From assembly GCA_943789485.1 (NCBI GenBank), contig CALSUH010000024.1:1-37452 (forward strand): a stretch of 37,452 bases of DNA, read 5' to 3'. A model generated the notes under the pieces. That model did no database searches, was not told where the DNA came from, and saw only the letters and a program-made list of their open reading frames with translations. This document shows positions 1 through 7,959 of the stretch, piece by piece; the stretch's first letter is position 1, and each line of letters starts with the position of its first letter. Origin of the DNA: an uncultured Pseudomonadales bacterium. Lineage in GTDB: Bacteria; Pseudomonadota; Gammaproteobacteria; Pseudomonadales; Pseudohongiellaceae. A program made the position numbers and the translations under genes.

Positions 1-1
1 C

Positions 2-1145
2 AATAAATTAAAATTTGAAAGTCTGTGTGTAGCTCTCCTGTTATGCACTGCGCACGCGTCAGCAGATGATTTGGATTCATATGCAGGCTACAACTATGAG
101 CTTTCTGATTTCGTCGCTTGGATGGAAGATGCGATCAGAGAAAAGGAAATTCCTGGTGTCGCATTGGCAATTGTGTCCCGAGAGGGAATTATGCATATGC
201 AGACTTGGGGAGTCAGGAGCATCGATACGCGGGAGGCGATCCACAGCGATTCGGTTTTTCGCATCGCCTCGATGTCGAAAACTTTCGCAGGTACCTCGGC
301 CGCTTTGCTTGTCGATCAAAACTATCAATCTTGGGATACAAAACTTACTGACTTATTTCCTAGCATGAACCTAGGCTCACAGCGCTCTTCTAGCGGCATC
401 ACCTTAAAGCATGTTGTTAGTCATTCAACGGGCCTAATGCCTCATTCCTATTCCAATTTATTGGATGACGGCGTTTCCTATGATCGAATTAAACTCAGGT
501 TTTCTAAAATTCCAACAGTGTGCTCGCCAGGTGAATGTTACGGCTATCAGAATGTCGTGTTTTCACTTATCGGTGATGTGGTTGAGCAGAGTACGGGAGG
601 AAGTTACGAAAAGTTTATCGATGATCAAATTTTTAAACCGTTAGGAATGGTCACCGCTTCGGTTGGGATGGAAGCATACTTGGATAATGATGAGGCGACG
701 GAGCCTCATCTCAGATCAAGAGGGGCTTGGCGTACTACGTCTACGAATCCAGCGTACTATTCGGTTGCGCCAGCATCAGGAATTAACGCTAGCATTTTTG
801 ATATGAGCATGTGGGTGCGAGCAAACCTTGGCGCATTTCCCAGAGGTACTGTCTGCTGATTTCCTTGCGCAGTTGCACGAGCCGATTATAGCAACCCCTA
901 GAGGCAACTATTTCAATCGCTGGTCCGGGCTTAAAAAGGCCTATTACGCCACTGGTTGGAGAGTGTTTGACTATAATGGGCAGCGCGTAGTGCATCACGG
1001 TGGCGGTGTGCGAGGCTATCGATCTGAGATGGCATTCGTACCTGAGGCGAACATTGGATTAGTGCTGTTATTTAATGCGGAATCGAACTTAGCCAATGAC
1101 ATCGTGCCCGCGTTCCTCGATAATCTGATGGATACAGCCGATTGA
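2..1145 (+). CDS. Secreted serine hydrolase, beta-lactamase (class C/PBP4-like) family; 5'-partial and frameshifted
   Basis: The reading frame is open from the left edge, so the start codon lies outside the window. Positions 2-64 encode a typical signal peptide end (hydrophobic VALLLC core, then ASA before DDLDSY), so the enzyme is exported. The family's catalytic motifs are visible: SMSK (nucleophile Ser and Lys) at 269-280, a YQN triad at 545-553, and HHGG near 993-1004, which stands where KTG/HxG sits in this family. The frame breaks near 822-828: the upstream frame ends at a stop at 859, and the rest continues in the +1 frame to 1145. Removing one base (a T at 827-828, or an A at 822-824) joins them into a smooth sequence around ANLAHFPEVL. 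The substrate is unknown; such proteins may be esterases, D-aminopeptidases or carboxypeptidases. Confidence 0.85.
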
Positions 1146-1150
1146 TTGTC

Positions 1151-1172
1151 GCGGCATTGCCGCTGTATTTTT
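1151..1172 (+). terminator. Weak intrinsic terminator after the serine hydrolase
   Basis: GCGGC (1151-1155) pairs with GCCGC (1159-1163) around an ATT loop and is followed by a short T-rich run ending at 1172. It lies just after the hydrolase stop and before the nitroreductase. The stem is only 5 bp, so confidence is modest. Confidence 0.4.
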
Positions 1173-1218
1173 GATCATACAAATCCACTAATTCGTTAAC
1201 TCAATAATAGGTATTCTC

Positions 1219-1956
1219 ATGAGCTCAGTGATTGACTTGCTGAAGTCCCACCGCAGTATTCGAAAATTTACAGATCAAGCGATAGAGCCAGAGCTATTTA
1301 ACGAGCTGATTACAGCAGGCCAAGCGGCTGCAACGTCAAGCTTCTTACAGGGCACTACTGTTGTAAGAATCAAGAAGCCAGAAACACGCGCCAGCATTGC
1401 TAAGTTAGCCGGAGGTCAGGCTTATGTAGAGTCGGCAGCGGAGTTTATGATTTTCTGCGCGGACTTAAAACGCCCAGCCAACTATTGTGATGAATATGAG
1501 AAGTCATTCGAAGGCGACTATACAGAGCACTTCATCATAGCAACGGTAGATGTTGCCTTGATGGCGCAGAGCATGGCGACCGCCGCAGAATCCGTCGGGC
1601 TTGGTATTTGTTACATAGGTGGAATTAGAAATGATCCTGCTCAGGTGGCGCAGTTGTTAGAGCTACCCAAGGGTGTCTACCCGGTGTTCGGTTTTTGTCT
1701 CGGGTACCCCGATCAAAATCCGGAGGTGAAACCGCGACTCCCGCTGTCTGTGATAGTCAAGGAAGAAGTCTATAACGAAGTTGGTGATAAGGACACGATA
1801 GCTGAATATGACGAAAATATTCGCGAATACTACCGTTTGAGAACGGGGGGAGGGCATGGGATAAGTTGGACGGAGCAGGTGTCCACTCTGCTAGGAGGGA
1901 AGGCCCGGCCACATATGAAAGAGTTTCTTGCTGATCAGGGATTCAAATTTCGCTAG
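1219..1956 (+). CDS. nfsA: NfsA-family NAD(P)H-dependent flavin nitroreductase
   Basis: The 245-residue protein has the usual NfsA length (about 240). It shows the N-terminal FMN-phosphate motif HRSIRKFTD (residues 11-19), a GLGICYIGGIRN stretch near residues 127-138, and a CLGYP motif near residue 160, where NfsA/Frp enzymes place the FMN- and NADPH-binding core. The C-terminal region with a basic RPHMKEFL segment also fits. Family members reduce nitroaromatics, quinones or flavins by two-electron transfer in the cytoplasm; the physiological substrate cannot be told from sequence. The ATG at 1219 is the first start that keeps the full fold, though its ribosome-binding site (AGG upstream) is weak. 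The gene stands alone between a terminator and a convergent gene. Assignment to the NfsA family is firm; orthology to E. coli nfsA is not. Confidence 0.85.
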   Translation: MSSVIDLLKSHRSIRKFTDQAIEPELFNELITAGQAAATSSFLQGTTVVRIKKPETRASIAKLAGGQAYVESAAEFMIFCADLKRPANYCDEYEKSFEGDYTEHFIIATVDVALMAQSMATAAESVGLGICYIGGIRNDPAQVAQLLELPKGVYPVFGFCLGYPDQNPEVKPRLPLSVIVKEEVYNEVGDKDTIAEYDENIREYYRLRTGGGHGISWTEQVSTLLGGKARPHMKEFLADQGFKFR

Positions 1957-1964
1957 GTCACAAA

Positions 1965-1997
1965 AGCTCAAGAGGGCAATAGAGCCCTCAGAGAGCT
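1965..1997. terminator. Hairpin between convergent genes, probably bidirectional terminator
   Basis: Two nested perfect stems occur: AGCTC (1965-1969) with GAGCT (1993-1997), and GAGGGC (1972-1977) with GCCCTC (1984-1989), loop AATAGA. On the minus strand the hairpin is followed by TTTTG, so it best serves the CopC-like gene ending at 2004. It may also stop transcripts from the nitroreductase. Confidence 0.6.
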
Positions 1998-2003
1998 AGA
2001 ATC

Positions 2004-2558
2004 TTAATTAGTGTCTCTTTGGTATCGATAGGAGCCCGTTGAAGGCAATGATTCCACTTTATCGCTGACTAGAGCCTCGATCGTCTCGGATGGTGGTATT
2101 GCACCTGAGCCAAATGCGAAATTAAACTCACCGCTTACCAGTCCGCGCCTGTCATCTGTTACTGACCAGCGCGCGGTGTAGAACTCCGACTCGGGTAATT
2201 CACCCGGAATGGGCAAGACAAAGCTGTGGCTCAGCCGAGAGGGATCATACTCAAAGTTAATGCTGATCCATTTGCCATCGGCGGTGTACAGTGCCAATTT
2301 TAACAGCCGTACATCCACTCGAAAGCTCATGGTAATCATCTGCGGAGGTTCAGTAAGTACGGAATCATCTGGAGGGAAGGTTACCCCGGGGGTCAGCACT
2401 CCGTGACCATGTTGTGCTAGTGATGTGCTAGATGCTAGCAGACCAAATAATGCGCACAACAGCAGTACACTTACTTTTCTGTGGAATGCGTAAAAGTTCA
2501 TCGACTGCGTAATCCATCTGCTCTGGTTCATAGCCTCAATCTTAGCAAAAACGCCCAT
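2004..2558 (-). CDS. Exported CopC-like domain protein (copy 1)
   Basis: The protein is up to 184 residues. A signal peptide is clear (hydrophobic VSVLLLCALFGLLASS, cleavage expected after LAQ), so the mature chain would start HGHG. The rest matches the CopC/YobA beta-sandwich pattern: FPPDDSVLTEPP, then MITMSF, a hydrophobic VRLLKLALY strand, and YTARWSVTDDRRGLVSGEFNFAFG. In copper-carrier CopC proteins an N-terminal His and a His in the D-x-H-x-x-x-G motif bind Cu(II). Here the mature N-terminal His is present, but the second His position reads Arg (DDRRGLVSG), so classic Cu(II) binding is doubtful. Starts at 2558, 2531 or 2501 are all possible; 2501 gives the most normal signal peptide length, while the two longer ones have slightly better upstream purine runs. 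A divergent paralogue lies at 3552. The function is unknown beyond the fold. Confidence 0.75.
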   Translation of the reverse strand: MGVFAKIEAMNQSRWITQSMNFYAFHRKVSVLLLCALFGLLASSTSLAQHGHGVLTPGVTFPPDDSVLTEPPQMITMSFRVDVRLLKLALYTADGKWISINFEYDPSRLSHSFVLPIPGELPESEFYTARWSVTDDRRGLVSGEFNFAFGSGAIPPSETIEALVSDKVESLPSTGSYRYQRDTN

Positions 2559-2617
2559 CGCACTCTATTAGATAATTGATAATTGAACGTTTCGAAAGAG
2601 ATCAGCCTCAATACCCA

Positions 2618-3415
2618 TTAGCCGAAATAGACCATGCATTGTCTCGTAAGAGCAACCAGACGACCCAGTTCATCGTAAATTTTTCCCGATTGCTGTGAAT
2701 AGCCATCGGCAGCGGCATCTACCTCGAATTCCATGTAGAACCACTCGCCGTTTATCTCTTCTGGCGCTTCGACGAAGTCTAAAGACCAGGTCAATGAGCT
2801 GGCCGGCACTGGAGGCTTCTCAAAATGGGACAGCAGAACCGGCGGTGGGATGTCAGCTATTGCGACTAGTTTCTCGACAGGAAAGCGAGAGACATCTTGC
2901 TTGTGGCGTACCCACATATTCAAATAAGGTGTGTAGCTCCCAGAAAAAGGGATGCCGCCGTCGGTCCAGCAGCCATCAAAATACTGAAGGAAATGTGGCA
3001 GTCGCTTGACGTTGTCACTAAAAGCTATACCGCTATCTCTGCTCGGTAAGATTTTATTGTTTGCAGGGATTGGCTTGAAGGCTTCGCGAGAATTGCCAAA
3101 TGCTGCCATGGCTTGCAGGGCGACCTGCCCTCCTGAAATCACGTTCGCGCTACACTGCGTGACGTTTTTACCCTGGCGTAGGATATTTGCTTCTACTTTG
3201 ACCTCTCCGGGGGTTACGGGGGCAATAAAGGAGGTCATTAATGAACGAATGGTTTGGGGCTGGGCTAATTTTTTGCGCATTGCTGTGACCGCAAAAGCGG
3301 CTGATAAACCGCCAAATGCAGAACGCCCCTGTGACCAATTCTCGCTGAATCGTGTGCTATTCGTATCGCTGTTCTCGAGGCCTATGAGTATGTCTTCTAG
3401 ATTTATATCTTGCAT
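2618..3415 (-). CDS. Acyl-CoA thioesterase, TesB-like double hot-dog family (4HBT_3)
   Basis: The 265-residue cytoplasmic protein has two hot-dog halves. The first contains WSQGRSAFGGLSAA (residues 27-40) and RSLMTSFIAPVTPGEVKVEA, typical of TesB-like thioesterases. The second contains SLTWSLDFVEAP and a C-terminal GKIYDELGRLVALTRQCMVYFG-type strand. The length matches the family. It would hydrolyse acyl-CoA to free acid and CoA, with chain-length preference unknown. The start at 3415 has a good AGAAGG Shine-Dalgarno six bases upstream. It lies between two CopC-like genes, 59 bases upstream (in its own direction) of the copy at 2004-2558; a functional link to them is not obvious. Confidence 0.85.
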   Translation of the reverse strand: MQDINLEDILIGLENSDTNSTRFSENWSQGRSAFGGLSAAFAVTAMRKKLAQPQTIRSLMTSFIAPVTPGEVKVEANILRQGKNVTQCSANVISGGQVALQAMAAFGNSREAFKPIPANNKILPSRDSGIAFSDNVKRLPHFLQYFDGCWTDGGIPFSGSYTPYLNMWVRHKQDVSRFPVEKLVAIADIPPPVLLSHFEKPPVPASSLTWSLDFVEAPEEINGEWFYMEFEVDAAADGYSQQSGKIYDELGRLVALTRQCMVYFG

Positions 3416-3551
3416 TATTAACCTTCTAATTTTTGTAAATCACGCCGTCATATTTCCCAAATATGGTCGACGATGATACTCTTCGTCATCAGTTTTTCGT
3501 TGTCTTGGTAATGTTTTTTATTGCTAGGGGCGGGATTAAAGTGGAATAGCA

Positions 3552-4166
3552 TTGAAATCATACTCTTTCCAGAAGTTAAGTATTGCCCTCCTAGGGTTCG
3601 GGCTATGGCATTCTGCCATCGCACAGTCTCCTCAGGGTGACCTGACTCATCATGATGAAGATATTACAGGAATAAGTATAGAAACAGAAACTGTGCCTGT
3701 AGATGACAGTGTTTTGCTCGAAGCTCCCAGCGAACTCCAGTTGGAGTTCCCTTATGATGTGCGCCTAGTCAAATTGACCCTTCGTAATGAGTTGCGCGAC
3801 TGGGTGGATATTGATTTTCGCTACGACCCCACGACACAAGAGAAATTCCTATGGACTATTCCTGAATTGACGGCGTCTACATATTACACCGCTGACTGGG
3901 CTATTCTTGCAATGAACGACCGTCTTATAAGAGGGAGTTTTAGTTTTTCTTTCGGCCCAGAGGCACAGACGCCTTCGGTGATTAAAGCGTCAGAAGCGCA
4001 GGTGCTAGATTCGATAGGTGCTGGCTCTACTACCCGTTTTGTTAGGCCGCCGCGTACCAATATCATCCTCAATCAGGATCAGCCAAACTACGATCCGCCA
4101 TTTACGATCAAACTGGAAGAAAGGCAGGCGGAACAACCACTAGACTCTTCTGCCGAACCTCGCTAA
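3552..4166 (+). CDS. Exported CopC-like domain protein (copy 2)
   Basis: The 204-residue protein begins at a TTG codon preceded by GGAA. A signal peptide is clear (KLSIALLGFGLWHSAIA, cleavage after IAQ). The body repeats the pattern of the protein at 2004-2558: VPVDDSVLLEAPSELQLEFPYDVRLVKLTL, WVDIDFRYDPTT, YYTADWAILAMNDRLIRGSFSFSFG. The two are clearly paralogues. The mature N terminus here starts with Ser, not His, and the second CopC copper His is also absent; a His-rich THHDED patch follows the signal. A proline-rich 45-residue tail extends past the domain. It is convergent with the gene at 4183. A structural or chaperone role in the periplasm is a guess; copper binding is unproven. Confidence 0.7.
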   Translation: MKSYSFQKLSIALLGFGLWHSAIAQSPQGDLTHHDEDITGISIETETVPVDDSVLLEAPSELQLEFPYDVRLVKLTLRNELRDWVDIDFRYDPTTQEKFLWTIPELTASTYYTADWAILAMNDRLIRGSFSFSFGPEAQTPSVIKASEAQVLDSIGAGSTTRFVRPPRTNIILNQDQPNYDPPFTIKLEERQAEQPLDSSAEPR

Positions 4167-4182
4167 GGCTACATCCCCTAAT

Positions 4183-5131
4183 CTAGGGCGCAACATTCAC
4201 AGTGACGTACTGATCGTGAAAGAGACCTCCATCATCACCTCGTGCCCAAAGAATATACTCGCCCGGTTCTGAAAACGTCGCGCGTACCTCGTACATGCCA
4301 TCATCGGGGATCGCAGGAGGGACCCAAAGAGCTCCCCAAGGGGAATTTGCTGACGTGCGGGTATCTTCCCAAGGTTTGACTTGGGCGGGTTCAAAGCTAA
4401 CTTCTCCCGGCCCCCTGAATTTGTTCCAAGATAAGAATAGCCCGTTAGTCTTGCCAACAGTGGTTCGACGTGGTGGCCGCATCATGCGATCATGAATACT
4501 CGTTTCAGTTTGTGATACAGTTCTGCCGCGCGGCTTTGGCAAGCCATCATCGGCGACCTGTGTCATGAGTATGATTTCTTCGCCAACTTGTGCATTTCTA
4601 ACAATCAAACCGTTAACTGTCTCGCCTTGGACGCTGACCACAGGAGCAATATTTGCACGTGACTCAGGGCTGCTAGTTCCCGCACCTAAAGAACCCGTTT
4701 CAGATGCAATTACCATGTTGTCTATTAGGTAGTCGGTAGTTAACGTCCCGTAAGCCTTGTTCGTCTCGTTATTGTGGGTAATGGTCCAGACTAGTTCTCT
4801 GTCGCCCCAGTCTGCAGGCACCACAACTTCAAAGGTAAACCTGTTTCGTCTTGGCAGGAAGTGAGTAGGCTGGCCTCGATCGGTAACACCTGGTGTGAAA
4901 AAATTATCGTCGCCAACTTCAATGTCAGGCTGCTCTTCCCAGTTTTCATTCATGTAACCAAATATCAGACTAAATGTTCCATCATCATTAGGTCGCCAGC
5001 CTTCATAGCCTGGTTCGATTTCAGCACCAGAGCGATAGCTGAGTTGTGCAGAAGCAGATTGCACGCCAAGTATTGAAAAAACAATCAGCCCGGCAAGCCA
5101 TTTGACCTTTTTTTTTCGCGTACCGCTGCAT
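4183..5131 (-). CDS. Exported beta-sandwich protein (tandem paralogue B), frameshifted at an A9 tract in the signal peptide
   Basis: The mature protein (about 285 residues) is strongly similar to its neighbour at 5328-6260, sharing GYEGWRPNDDGTFSLIFGYM, DRGQPTHFLPRRNRFTFEVV, ETGSLGAGTSSPESRANIAP and KPWEDTRTSANSPWGALW. A C-terminal Ig/PKD-like strand set (PGEYILWARGDDGGLF) ends the protein. A continuous frame starts only at a GTG at 5064, too late for a signal peptide. If one A is removed from the A9 run (5108-5116), the ATG at 5131 reads into the frame and gives a textbook signal peptide: MQRYAKKKVKWLAGLIVFSI, then LGVQSASA^Q. GGGG upstream of 5131 could bind ribosomes. Enzyme activity is not recognisable. 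The neighbours suggest work with the cytochrome/copper protein upstream. Confidence 0.75.
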
Positions 5132-5288
5132 GTTTTTCCCCAATAATGCTTTCTTGTTGTCTGTTATTGTTATCATTTCCCGGCTCCAAGAGCAGTGATT
5201 AGGACCGCTCGTCATGTTGTCTGGGATCAACTCTACGAGTATTAATATTAATTCTTCCTTATCGATAACCTAACAATTTTTTGTTAAT

Positions 5289-5315
5289 AAAAAGGAGCGA
5301 ATGTCGCCCCTTTTT
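5289..5315 (-). terminator. Intrinsic terminator after paralogue A
   Basis: A 12-base arm (5289-5300) pairs with 5304-5315 with one A-C mismatch and a 3-base loop; read on the minus strand it ends in CTCCTTTTT. It lies 13 bases past the stop of the gene at 5328, separating the two paralogues into different transcripts unless read through. Confidence 0.7.
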
Positions 5316-5327
5316 GCAATCTATTAG

Positions 5328-6260
5328 CTATTCGCTAACATTTACTGTGATGTAACTGTCGTTATAGAGGCCACCATCATCTGCACGACCCCAAAGTATG
5401 TAGGTCCCAGGCTTGTCAAAAGTCACAGTGATTTCGTGTAAGCCATTCTCTGGCGCTTCGGGGGGTAGCCAAAGCGCACCCCAAGGTGAGTTCGCTGAAG
5501 TTCGGGTGTCTTCCCAAGGCTTCGGCATAGGAGGATCAAAAGTCACATTACCTGGGCCGCGGTACTTGTTCCAGGATAAGAACAGGCCATTTACCTTGCC
5601 AACTGTTATACGCGTTGGAGGCCGCATCATCCGGCGCATTAGGGCGTCAGCATCGATGGTGCTCTCTCTGCGAGCTGCAGGAAGACCATCGTCGATAACT
5701 TGAGCCACGAATTTTATCTCTTCGCCAACTTGTGCGCTGCGAATATCATCGCCCTGAATTGTCACAGAAGGTGCGATATTCGCTCGGGATTCAGGACTGC
5801 TAGTGCCAGCACCCAATGAGCCAGTTTCTGACGCGATGACCATGTTGTCTACAAGGTAATCGTCTTTCAGTGTCGCATACGCTTTGCGCTCGACTCCGTT
5901 GACATTCAGGGTCCAAACCAATTCTCGCTGACCCCAATCGGAAGGAACAACGACTTCAAACGTAAAGCGGTTTCTACGTGGAAGGAAATGGGTAGGTTGG
6001 CCTCGGTCGGCTTCCCCTGGGGAGAACGAGTTATTGTCTCCAACTTCTACATCCGGCTGCTCTGTCCAATTTTCATTCATGTATCCAAACATGAAACTGA
6101 AGGTGCCATCTGCATTGGGACGCCAGCCTTCATAGGCTGGTTCGATGTGCTGTCCTTGCTGGAAAGTATCAGCGAGAACCGCGCTTGAAGTGAATGCTAA
6201 AACAACGGCAATCAGCAGAGCGTCAACTCTGCTGATTGCTTTACTAGTGAGTTTAGTCAT
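5328..6260 (-). CDS. Exported beta-sandwich protein (tandem paralogue A)
   Basis: The protein has about 310 residues with a signal peptide (ALLIAVVLAFTSSAVLA^D). I chose the ATG at 6260, 19 bases after the upstream cytochrome stop, because longer in-frame starts would run into that gene and lengthen the basic leader. The body carries the conserved blocks EPAYEGWRPNADGTFSFMFG, NENWTEQPDVEVGDNN, THFLPRRNRFTFEVVVP, GSLGAGTSSPESRANIAP, PPTRITVGKVNGLFLSWNKY and a C-terminal Ig-like PGTYILWGRADDGGLY. No catalytic motif or haem site is visible. It is almost certainly co-transcribed with the cytochrome/copper-monooxygenase-like gene, so a partner or substrate-binding role in the periplasm is inferred. 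No family name is claimed. Confidence 0.8.
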   Translation of the reverse strand: MTKLTSKAISRVDALLIAVVLAFTSSAVLADTFQQGQHIEPAYEGWRPNADGTFSFMFGYMNENWTEQPDVEVGDNNSFSPGEADRGQPTHFLPRRNRFTFEVVVPSDWGQRELVWTLNVNGVERKAYATLKDDYLVDNMVIASETGSLGAGTSSPESRANIAPSVTIQGDDIRSAQVGEEIKFVAQVIDDGLPAARRESTIDADALMRRMMRPPTRITVGKVNGLFLSWNKYRGPGNVTFDPPMPKPWEDTRTSANSPWGALWLPPEAPENGLHEITVTFDKPGTYILWGRADDGGLYNDSYITVNVSE

Positions 6261-6279
6261 GTTTCTAGTACGACCTCGC

Positions 6280-7719
6280 TTAATTGCCGGCGACGTCGTT
6301 TGCATCGGTGCTTTCAGCTTCTGCGACAGGAGCAACTAGAGGTGCCAAACAAAGAGGGCAGCCGATCACGTGATCGTTAGGACCCAAATCGAGAGCCTGA
6401 CGTCTATCTTCCATAGCTTCGAAGAATTGATCATCAGTTAATGTAACGCGTATCCCTAAATCGATGAACATGTTCGTTACAGAGCGGTTACCAGAACCCT
6501 GCCAGTTACGTGGGTCAGGAACGTTCGGGTTAGTCTCCGTGTTGTTCATGTAGCCAACGATGTGCAGAATAGTACCCTTAGGCAGAAGAGGTGCAGCGTT
6601 CTCAGCGTAAGGATAGCCGCGTACCCAATTGTGGTCATAGCCAACACAGGAAAGAGTTTCTACCGTGTAGCCCCAGATAGCTTCGAGACACATTCGCTCG
6701 CCTGGAGCGTGCAGATGTGGCTCGAAAGTAACTACCTTAGTGTGTTGATTTAGCACAGTATAGGCATGAAGTTCTTGATCTTTCGCGTTACCAGTTATGC
6801 TGATATCTACGCCGTTACCTAAACCGATGAAAGCAGTTTGATACTTGGGCTTGTAGCCTTTATCGTGAAAGCGGAACCCGACTTCCATGTGAGCAGTCGT
6901 ATCGCGACCGTTGGAGTGCATGTGCACGGAGTCGGAAACGATGGATGATCCGGCCTTCAGAAGACGACCTGCATCGTTGTCAAAAATATCAGGGTTTCTA
7001 CCTACTTCATGCACGGGCCATGGGATCGCAAAACCAGGACCACGTTCGCCGTTCTCATCTAGCTGAGCTGTGCTCCAGATCATATGGTGGAAAATATACG
7101 CGCCACCGACAGTATCTCGACCAGTACCGGCCTGATTGTTGACATCGTTTACTTCTACAACTTCGACAGACTTAACATAGCGATCTTCTTCCAAATTTGT
7201 AGGCATGGAATCAATCTCACCCCACCAGTCAGGCGTACCTGCTAGCTTCGTGACTTCGTTCATGACAACAACGAGATCAGGCTCGCCGGCTTTCCACTTT
7301 AAACTGTCATTGAAAACTAATGAATCGGGAGCATCGGCTTCGTTGCCTTTTGGCGTGCCGCTGCGCGCCCATGTAGAGATCAGTGCGAGTTCTTCGTCGC
7401 TAAGCGATGGATCATTTTTGAATTCCTGAATACCGATGTCCTTCTCCATGTACCAAGGAGGCATAGCACCCGCACGGTCACGCAATGCGGTTTTGTATTC
7501 GATCAAACCGGCAAAAGGAGCGACTTGGTCATAAGTCACTAAAGGCATAGGGCCGGCGCCACCATCACGGTGACAGTTCTGGCAGCTGCGCTGCAGAATT
7601 GGTTCTATATCCTTGTGGAATGTGACTTCGCTCGATTGTGCTAGCGATACACTCGGAATGGACATTGCTGCTGCTACAGCTATGCCGCTCAGCAGTGATT
7701 TTGCGGAAATTATTCGCAT
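6280..7719 (-). CDS. c-type cytochrome fused to a PHM-like type II copper monooxygenase domain
   Basis: The 479-residue exported protein has a signal peptide (SGIAVAAAMSIPSVSLA^Q), then one c-haem site C46-Q-N-C49-H50. The C-terminal two thirds contain paired histidines HHM (211-213), HMH (266-268), HLH (335-337) and a downstream Met (about 417) after NNTETNPNVPDP. Order and spacing parallel the two copper sites of peptidylglycine alpha-hydroxylating monooxygenase (HH, H; HxH, M). Proteins joining a cytochrome module to such a domain are often annotated as ascorbate-dependent monooxygenase-like; the substrate is unknown and hydroxylase activity is inferred only. A CPLC motif near residue 457 is extra. 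The start has GAGGAG nine bases upstream. Two exported paralogues follow downstream, the first after 19 bases. Confidence 0.8.
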   Translation of the reverse strand: MRIISAKSLLSGIAVAAAMSIPSVSLAQSSEVTFHKDIEPILQRSCQNCHRDGGAGPMPLVTYDQVAPFAGLIEYKTALRDRAGAMPPWYMEKDIGIQEFKNDPSLSDEELALISTWARSGTPKGNEADAPDSLVFNDSLKWKAGEPDLVVVMNEVTKLAGTPDWWGEIDSMPTNLEEDRYVKSVEVVEVNDVNNQAGTGRDTVGGAYIFHHMIWSTAQLDENGERGPGFAIPWPVHEVGRNPDIFDNDAGRLLKAGSSIVSDSVHMHSNGRDTTAHMEVGFRFHDKGYKPKYQTAFIGLGNGVDISITGNAKDQELHAYTVLNQHTKVVTFEPHLHAPGERMCLEAIWGYTVETLSCVGYDHNWVRGYPYAENAAPLLPKGTILHIVGYMNNTETNPNVPDPRNWQGSGNRSVTNMFIDLGIRVTLTDDQFFEAMEDRRQALDLGPNDHVIGCPLCLAPLVAPVAEAESTDANDVAGN

Positions 7720-7811
7720 ATGATGCTACTCCTCAATAGCGGGTTTGATTGTTTATCTGTTGATAATAAAAATTGCTTTCAGTGTTTATTGAATGACTGG
7801 TGAACGATAGC

Positions 7812-7861
7812 ATTATTCGGCCATTAGTTGAATTTTCTGCACACGAATTGGGCCGAATAAT
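7812..7861. repeat. Perfect 11-bp inverted repeat with 28-base spacer
   Basis: ATTATTCGGCC (7812-7822) and GGCCGAATAAT (7851-7861) are perfect reverse complements. It lies about 95-140 bases upstream of the cytochrome/copper gene start, so it could be an operator, a leader RNA stem, or a terminator-like element for the SURF1 gene ending at 7960. No T-run follows directly. Confidence 0.6.
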
Positions 7862-7959
7862 CAGCAGCTCGACCCTGTTATTAGGCTGAAAACAGACTAA
7901 ATTTTCGAAATGTTCCAAAATCAGTCAATTCTAGCGCTAGGAAGGGAAAAATAGCTGTT

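Noticed and set aside
5021..5230. 69-codon minus frame MIPDNM...
   Set aside because: Its later part is the out-of-frame reading through the A9 tract of the paralogue B signal peptide, not a separate gene.
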